Assembly (NCBI GenBank): GCA_036971715.1
Contig: JAVHJL010000010.1
Span: 310,001-374,000, forward strand
DNA length: 64,000 nucleotides
Direction: 5' to 3'
Source: Arthrobotrys musiformis
Lineage: Eukaryota > Ascomycota > Orbiliomycetes > Orbiliales > Orbiliaceae
The notes beneath the pieces are model-generated. The model did not search any database. It saw only the letters and a program-made list of their open reading frames with translations, and was not told where the DNA came from. A program made the position numbers and the translations under genes. Shown here piece by piece: positions 58,127 through 64,000 of the stretch (position 1 is the first letter of the stretch; each line of letters opens with the position of its first letter).

Positions 58127-59527
58127 ATGGTCGTAAAGACCTACGACACCTTCCCGTCCGACCCTCGCGACGACCCGCCGCCGAGTGGTGCCCCAACATT
58201 CACAGTCGATGACAAAACTCTCAGTTACCGCCAGCTCTTTACCATCAAAGACCACACCAACATCAAAGTCTCCTATCATCACAACCCCGCGGCGGATGAA
58301 CATCATTTCGGCGCCACCCATCCCATGAAACCATGGCGTCTGACTCTCACAAACCAACTCGTCCTGGGCTACGGCATGCACCATCTCATGGACGTCTACG
58401 TGCCCCGTCGAGCCTCCGAAGAAGAACTCGCCGACTTCCATAGTAACGACTACCTCGACTTCTTACGCCGCGTGACTCCTCATAACACCGATACCTTCTC
58501 TAGTGATATGATCACAAAGTACAATATCGGTGATGATTGTCCCATCTTCGACGGAATGTACGACTTCGGCTCCCTCTACGCCGGCGCCAGTCTCGACGGT
58601 GCCAGGAAACTCATCAACAATCAATCGGACATAGCTATCAATTGGTCTGGAGGGCTCCATCATGCTAAAAAATCAGAGGCCTCGGGTTTCTGCTACATCA
58701 ACGATATCGTCCTTGCCATCCTCCAACTCCTCCGTCACCACCCTCGAGTCTTATACATAGATATCGACGTCCACCACGGCGACGGCGTAGAACAGGCGTT
58801 CTGGTCCACGGACCGAGTCATGACTCTCTCCTTCCATAAGTATGACCCTAAGGAGTTCTTCCCTGGAACAGGAGGTTTCGATGACATTGGTGCTGGGAAC
58901 GGAAAACACTACGCCTTAAACGTGCCCCTCAAAGATGGCATAGACGATAATAGCTACATCCTCCTCTTTAAATCCATCTCCGAAGCTGTCCTTCTCTCCT
59001 ATCGGCCGTCGGCTATCGTTCTTCAGTGTGGAGCCGACTCCCTAGGCTGCGACCGTCTAGGATGTTTTAACCTAAACATCAAAGCACACGGCGCCTGCGT
59101 CGACTTTATAAAATCATTTGGTCTGCCCTTGTTGGTGCTAGGTGGTGGGGGGTATACCCCCAGGAACGTATCTCGCCTGTGGGCCTATGAAACCGGGCTA
59201 TGTCTAAACCTCGAGCTCGATAACAAGTTACCGGATTCGCAGTATTCAGACTGGTGGAAGCCCGACTACACCCTCCATCCCGACCTCGCGACGACGAAGC
59301 ATGAAAATAAGAACACGAGAAAACATCTGGAACTGGCGCGGCAGAAGGTGTTAGAGCAACTGCGGTACCTCAAGGGAGCACCGAGTGTACAGATGCAAGA
59401 GATTCCGCCGGATATTGGGGGCGTAAGCATGGATATGGAAGATAGGATAAGGGAAGAGAGGGCGGAACTGGAGTCGGAGAGGAGGAAAGCGGAGAGGGGC
59501 GGGCAGAAAGGTGAATTGTTTGCGTAA
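58127..59527 (+). CDS. hos2: Class I histone deacetylase Hos2/HosA
   Basis: A single exon of 466 residues. The protein removes acetyl groups from histone H3/H4 tails. The N-terminal HHFGATHPMKPWRLTLTN segment is Hos2-like (Rpd3 has HPMKPHRIRM). Catalytic features are intact: the GGLHHAKKSEASGFCYIND His pair, zinc ligands in DIDVHHGDG and GADSLGCDR, and the transition-state Tyr in GGGGYTPRNVSRLW. The C-terminal tail is Glu/Arg-rich. In yeast Hos2 is the deacetylase of the Set3 complex, acting in transcribed regions. No intron lies in the coding part. The start is the only ATG ahead of the conserved block. Confidence 0.96.
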   Translation: MVVKTYDTFPSDPRDDPPPSGAPTFTVDDKTLSYRQLFTIKDHTNIKVSYHHNPAADEHHFGATHPMKPWRLTLTNQLVLGYGMHHLMDVYVPRRASEEELADFHSNDYLDFLRRVTPHNTDTFSSDMITKYNIGDDCPIFDGMYDFGSLYAGASLDGARKLINNQSDIAINWSGGLHHAKKSEASGFCYINDIVLAILQLLRHHPRVLYIDIDVHHGDGVEQAFWSTDRVMTLSFHKYDPKEFFPGTGGFDDIGAGNGKHYALNVPLKDGIDDNSYILLFKSISEAVLLSYRPSAIVLQCGADSLGCDRLGCFNLNIKAHGACVDFIKSFGLPLLVLGGGGYTPRNVSRLWAYETGLCLNLELDNKLPDSQYSDWWKPDYTLHPDLATTKHENKNTRKHLELARQKVLEQLRYLKGAPSVQMQEIPPDIGGVSMDMEDRIREERAELESERRKAERGGQKGELFA

Positions 59528-60152
59528 AGTCTGTCTGTCGGTGCCTACCCCCCTAAACTTGCTTGCTCAGTGCCATGCGAAGCCATTGTATACTATGATT
59601 CACTAGCCCCTTTTTCATCTCGTGCTGTTTTTTTTTATACTTCTCTCTTTCTGTACATTAGGGTACATGCTTTTGCCGGGTATATAGGCGGAGTTCTTTG
59701 GTTGTTTGAATCTGGAGTTCTTTGATCTCTTATTTCTTCATTCTCGCTCGGATTATTTGCAGGTGGTTTTTCTAGTCCATTTTACGTTTATCTAATCACT
59801 ACGTCGACTGCTCATATGGAGTATCTCCCTCGAGTCCGCGTATATCATACAATGCAACTTTGGGTGTACCTAGTGTAGATTTTATCGATTACGAAATCTT
59901 GTGGATGCGAGAATGCATTACTGCGATCTTTATTTGGGAATGCGATATCTTCAACTGTCAATCGTTTGGACACGCCCTACTTGTCAATTGTTTCGGCACG
60001 CCCTAATTACAAATCTCGACAACCTGCGCCTATTCCAACACAGAAAACACGCCCACACTCATCAATATATATCCAAAAATCGAAAAGTTACGCCAGGTCG
60101 CTATGCTAAACATCAAACATTCATGAAGGTCATCAAAAACAAGGGGGGTGCC
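59528..60152. other. Convergent 3' region between hos2 and slx4
   Basis: 0.63 kb with two 3' untranslated regions. Contains a 26-bp direct repeat with an ACGCCCTA core at 59955-60006. Confidence 0.6.
59955..60006. repeat. 26-bp direct repeat with CACGCCCTA core
   Basis: Two adjacent 26-base units, 59955-59980 and 59981-60006, agreeing at 21 of 26 positions (both NTGTCAATNGTTT then CACGCCCTA). The core recalls the repeat at 31023-31072. Confidence 0.85.
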
Positions 60153-62378
60153 CTAAAGGCTTGTCCTCCCTACGAAGGACACACTCCTGGCTTCACACCA
60201 CATCTTTACCACTTTCACTTTCTCCTTCATCGATCCGACACTTGCAGAACTATCGCACACTCCGCAGTCGACCCAAACACTGTCATCCACTCCAGCGGCT
60301 TGTAGTCCGCCTTTCACCAGCCACTCCGAAAACTCTTCGAGCACAATCGTCTCATCCATAAGGATTCGCTGCCACCAGGATGAGTTCTGGGGATCTGCTG
60401 AGTTCGGTTGCTTCTTGATAGCTGCTGCAATATGTTTAAATATTGCTGAGGTGTCAAGTTTCTTCGCCTCAGTTGTTGAAGATTTCCTCCTCTTTGGGTT
60501 TGGGGCGTCCGCATCGTCTTCAGCACCCGCCGCAGCTTTCGGTTTCCTCCCACGTTTCTTGGGAGCTGTCTCTGCTTCCTCATCGCCGGTTGCCTTTTTC
60601 TTTCCCTTCCCTTTCGTCGTCGCTTTGGGCTTAAGCACCACGGGCGAAGGTGGGTTTGCTACCATGATCTCTGCGGAGTCCCAGCATCGGTTTAGGATAT
60701 CAATCATCGTCTTCCTCGATTTGACGGGTTTGAAGCCGTATTGTTTGATTTGTGTTTGCAGTTGAATCATTGTGAACCCTTCGAAGTTAGGTCGATCCGA
60801 CAACGCCGTTGTTTTGGCGGTTTCATCCTTTGCTGTAGGTTTTGGCTTTGAGGATTTGGCGCTTGGATTAGTTGAATCCGGTGTTGGGAGCTGGGTCCAG
60901 TGGACGGCTGGTAGGTCTCTTGGTATTGAGGGTGCGGTGTTCTCCTTTGTGGCCTCCTTGGTTGGTGGTTTGGGGTTCTTCTTCTGCAGTTTGGAGCTGG
61001 ATACTTTAGGCTGTTGCGATGATACCCTCTGGCTTGGGGTATCGTTTAAATCGTCCTCGTCCACCAGATCCATCACCTCGACCGAATGCAACTCTCCTAA
61101 CAATCCTCTTGATCCTATTGACCACATCCCCGCGCCGGCTTTCTTCTGCCCCCTCGCTATATCTAAGTCCGAGATCCCCCACCCAGTTGTATCGACCGAA
61201 CACTCTGTCTGTATTACAGGTTTTTCGACAATATTTCCCTCCGTATCGCCAAAGGGCTCCAAATCCCAGGAAGCGTTCGCGTGGATTGTTGCATGTGTTT
61301 GAATGGTATTCAACTTCCTACCCGTCGTTTCCAATCTCCAGCCATCTTCTGGCGGGTCGGTTCTCAGTAACTGTGATGAGGTTCCGAAGACAAAATTTTG
61401 GGAGTCTAAGCTCTTTTGCACAGACTTTGGAGAGAGGAGAGGCGGTTGTGCTAATGCTGACTTTTTGGGGGGCTTCTTCGTTTTTGGTTCCTTTGTCACT
61501 GCGGTTTCTCTTTTCTTCCGGGGTTTCTTTGGTTTCGGTTCCTCTACTGGATTCTCAACAGGTGTTTCAAGAACAGTTGGGGGGGCAGCGGGCTCTAAGT
61601 CCGATGGTAGGTATGGCGCCACTGCTAGCCCAGTTATAGTCTTTACTCCTTTCTTTGCCTTCGGTACTTTCGGTTTCGGAGCGGCCTTTGCACCGACTTT
61701 TGAGGTTGGTCCATCCTTCTGTTTATTCTCCGCCGATGGCACAGAAGAACTTGATCTCTCTGGAATATTCACGAGTCCGATGCACCTTCCCTTTCTCAGA
61801 GGTTCGTTACAGCTCGCCGAACTGAACGATCCGGCAACACTAGGTACATCTTGGTGCTTGTAAGAGCTTAGCAGTGAAACGAACGACCCCGCTGCTGTGG
61901 CCTTTGCCTCATCGTTCGGAGTACACAGATCGATAACCTCTGGCGGAGCGTTTTCCTTGACGGGCGTCCATATTCGCTTTGCGGGGATATATTGTTCCTT
62001 TGTCTCCCTCGGAGGAGTTTTAAGGAGTTCTCCTTTCGTTCCTTCCTCTTCCTCCTCCCCTTCTTCCGGTTGCGAAGATGGGATCGCAAAGACGTCGAAT
62101 GTGTCTATTGTTTTCGGTTTTGATGTAGCAGACGCAGACGATGGTTTTGTCGCCCTCCCGAAGATTTTACCGTTTTTCGAAAGAAGGGATGGGGAATTTG
62201 TGGATTTTCGGGATAGGATGGTGGATTTGTTTGGACGTTTTAGTTTTGTTGATGGTGGGTTTATGTCCTTTGTGAGTGAGGCTTCGAGGTCTTCTGTGAG
62301 GAGGAGCATGTCTTTTACACTCGTGAAACGACTGGCCCGTGAAGGGGTTATCGGGGTGGTAGGAGCGGCCGTGGCCAT
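60153..62378 (-). CDS. slx4: Structure-specific endonuclease scaffold Slx4
   Basis: A single exon of 741 residues from the ATG at 62378 (an in-frame ATG at 62501 would add 41). Slx4 is the scaffold that activates the GIY-YIG nuclease Slx1 on branched DNA in recombination and replication repair. Evidence: the fungal Slx4 block YGFKPVKSRKTMIDILNRCW (~547-566), and the C-terminal Slx1-binding region (~660-741) with WWQRILMDETIVLEEFSEWL and VKMWCEARSVSF. The N-terminal half is disordered and basic. SIM-like motifs are VIDLCTPNDE and VMDLVDEDD. An AT-hook-like RGRKPK lies between the two C-terminal blocks. Fungal Slx4 diverges fast, so assignment rests on these C-terminal blocks and domain order. 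Confidence 0.88.
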   Translation of the reverse strand: MATAAPTTPITPSRASRFTSVKDMLLLTEDLEASLTKDINPPSTKLKRPNKSTILSRKSTNSPSLLSKNGKIFGRATKPSSASATSKPKTIDTFDVFAIPSSQPEEGEEEEEGTKGELLKTPPRETKEQYIPAKRIWTPVKENAPPEVIDLCTPNDEAKATAAGSFVSLLSSYKHQDVPSVAGSFSSASCNEPLRKGRCIGLVNIPERSSSSVPSAENKQKDGPTSKVGAKAAPKPKVPKAKKGVKTITGLAVAPYLPSDLEPAAPPTVLETPVENPVEEPKPKKPRKKRETAVTKEPKTKKPPKKSALAQPPLLSPKSVQKSLDSQNFVFGTSSQLLRTDPPEDGWRLETTGRKLNTIQTHATIHANASWDLEPFGDTEGNIVEKPVIQTECSVDTTGWGISDLDIARGQKKAGAGMWSIGSRGLLGELHSVEVMDLVDEDDLNDTPSQRVSSQQPKVSSSKLQKKNPKPPTKEATKENTAPSIPRDLPAVHWTQLPTPDSTNPSAKSSKPKPTAKDETAKTTALSDRPNFEGFTMIQLQTQIKQYGFKPVKSRKTMIDILNRCWDSAEIMVANPPSPVVLKPKATTKGKGKKKATGDEEAETAPKKRGRKPKAAAGAEDDADAPNPKRRKSSTTEAKKLDTSAIFKHIAAAIKKQPNSADPQNSSWWQRILMDETIVLEEFSEWLVKGGLQAAGVDDSVWVDCGVCDSSASVGSMKEKVKVVKMWCEARSVSFVGRTSL

Positions 62379-63650
62379 GGTTGATGGTCGTGGTAATGGC
62401 TGGTTACGTTGTCGATGGTGAATCGATTGAACAAAAACTGTTGATGTCGTCTTGTGGGTTAGAGACTGAGGTTGAGGTCGGTTGAAGTGTTGTGGATTCA
62501 AGATCTCCGCAAAACGTGTTGCTTTGGCAACGACGCCGCCTCAACACATGACTTCGCTCTCTCCAAGTTCCCTGTTCCTCGACCTCGTTCAAATATCTGA
62601 CAGTCGAGGCACCGTGATGGCTTCAACATCCACCCTGCTCATGCATGCATCTAGGCATCAATTCAACCCAATGGACCTGCTCGTCCGACAATACATTCCA
62701 CGGATTTTCTAGTTGCACCACCTGACCACGAGACCTAGCCAGCCATGGCGGAACACCGAAGGCTGCTTGGTGCTTCACTGCAACTACCCCCAAAATCGGC
62801 AGGGACGGCTAACAGCGGGCCAGGAACAAGCTGTGAAGAGACATGCATCACGCGGGGCCCTAATACACCCCATCCATACCAGAGCCATACCAGATTACAT
62901 TCACGACAACCTAGTAGCTAGTCTGGGGACTAACAACGACGTTATTGCTTGAGCTCCCTTCTCTTCTTTCTTTTTTTTGTTTTTTAACAAAACGAAATTA
63001 GAAAGGCTCTGGGGCCTCTAGGAAATAAGCATCCAATGGGATTTCAATTACGATAAGGAAATACTACCGTTTCCCCTGCGCTCCTTCGACGGAAGATATT
63101 CCCCCCCAAAAAAAATGCTAAGCCTTATCAAGACTCTTGTTCTGGGCCACTCTCTTTTCAAAGCGGGACAGTCCATCCGCTTTAAGCTTATCTTGCTTAT
63201 TCGCCTGCATAGCTAAAAGCAACCTTTTTCGCTGAAGATCCGAAGCTTATCGAAGGTGACCCATGACGCCAGAATACACCCCCAACTTGTGACAAGAACG
63301 GGGGGCGGAACTCTGAATCGGCCGGACAGCTTGCTGGCTTGTCTGTGCGACATCGCGATGGTACCGTGCTCTGCGCCCTCTTCGCCTTCCCTCCCATCTC
63401 TTCCATCAACTATTACGTACTATCGGAGTGATGTATGTCACCATGGTTGATTTAAAAGGGCGGGTTGCATCCGGTGGGTTTTTGGAATGCTCCTATTTGA
63501 ATGATTTTATCTCCCCTCTGGATTTAAATCTACCCAGGCCTTCCTGCCTTGTATACACCATAAAGTTTGAGACAGGCGAAAAAAGGTACTCCAGTGACAA
63601 TCACACAAAATTTACAGCAAGCAAAAAAAATTGGTAATAATTTTTACCTT
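62379..63650. other. Intergenic: slx4 promoter and 3' flank of the edge gene
   Basis: 1.27 kb. The left part should be the slx4 promoter. Small frames here have no resemblance to known proteins. Confidence 0.5.
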
Positions 63651-64000
63651 TCAAATATAATCTACCTTTTGCGCTTTAAATTTTGAACGGTTGAGACTTT
63701 GAAGATATTTGCTCGCGCTGGTTATATCGATATCTCGCTGCCATCGACACTCCCAAAACCACCAATCCGCATCCATCCTCTCCATCAACGCACAAAATCC
63801 AACAATGCTCCGGCGCTCCGGCGTCTCCCTTGTCCACAACCTCTCCCTCACCCCCTCCTCCACCAGATCGATCTTACCGCTGATATGCACACGTAACATA
63901 TCCACCCAACGGCGTCCAAACTCGACCCTTTCCGCCACCGACTCCTTCGCCAGTTCCCACTCTTCCTCATCTTCACTTTCTCACTCCAACCCTAACCCGC
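63651..64000 (-). CDS. Possible 3' exon of an unrecognised gene (runs off the right edge)
   Basis: On the minus strand a frame is open from ~63980 to the stop at 63651, about 110 codons. Composition looks coding at its start (EEEWELAKESVAERVEFG, then WVDMLRVHISGKIDLVEEGV) and includes a Trp-rich segment WWFWECRW. There is no in-frame ATG near the beginning, and an in-frame stop sits at 63981-63983. So if real it is an internal or terminal exon joined to one outside the window. I do not recognise the family. The last ~30 codons may be intron rather than coding. Confidence 0.35.

Noticed and set aside
63986..64000. CCCTAACCC at the right edge as a chromosome end
   Set aside because: Only two units, and the window edge is arbitrary. 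True telomeres show long arrays. Kept only as one of four interstitial motifs.

Overview
The window is nuclear DNA of a filamentous ascomycete (Pezizomycotina). The evidence is intron-containing genes with short GT-AG introns, CTAAC-like branch sites, CT-rich leaders, and a gene set typical of that group (fungal NADPH oxidase, Uls1/Ris1-type SNF2-RING, SH3-SAM-PH Boi protein, Nas2, Mrd1, Hos2, Slx4). The roomy, microsatellite-rich intergenic DNA would fit an early-diverging class such as Pezizomycetes, but that is only an impression. I found no prokaryotic feature, CRISPR array, tRNA, rRNA or intact transposon.

Layout. Left part (1-15 kb): 3' end of a NoxA NADPH oxidase (+); an eight-exon SNF2/RING translocase of the Uls1 family (-); a small GFA/CENP-V zinc protein (+); a Boi1/2-like polarity scaffold (-). 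Middle (15-33 kb): two gene-poor islands (15.0-20.6 and 24.3-33.2 kb) surround one long single-exon gene for an SP-RING (MIZ) protein ending in a SUMO-interacting motif. Right part (33-64 kb) is gene-dense: arrestin-like protein (+), Ran GTPase (-), proteasome chaperone Nas2 (-), DH-domain RhoGEF (+), five-RRM Mrd1 (-), dynein light chain LC8 (+), RNA polymerase II subunit Rpb2 (+), ING/PHD protein (-), class I histone deacetylase Hos2 (+), Slx4 (-), and a partial reading frame at the right edge (-).

Functional themes (inference): NoxA, Boi, the RhoGEF, the arrestin and LC8 all belong to polarised growth, signalling or trafficking. Uls1, the SP-RING protein and Slx4 are SUMO-linked, and all three carry visible SIM-like motifs. 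Rpb2, the ING protein and Hos2 are transcription or chromatin factors; the last two share a 0.6-kb divergent promoter. These are scattered housekeeping genes, not a cluster of the biosynthetic type.

Exon models were built by hand from splice consensus, reading phase and protein-family continuity. Each multi-exon model listed closes in frame. I did not find a clear undescribed system. The most unusual items are a GC-AG intron and a 10-nt final exon in the Ran gene, a 23-nt exon carrying the DE-box of Uls1, an in-frame optional intron in the Boi gene, an orphan SP-RING protein, a recurring CGCCCTAA repeat motif, and an excess of two-unit telomere-like motifs.
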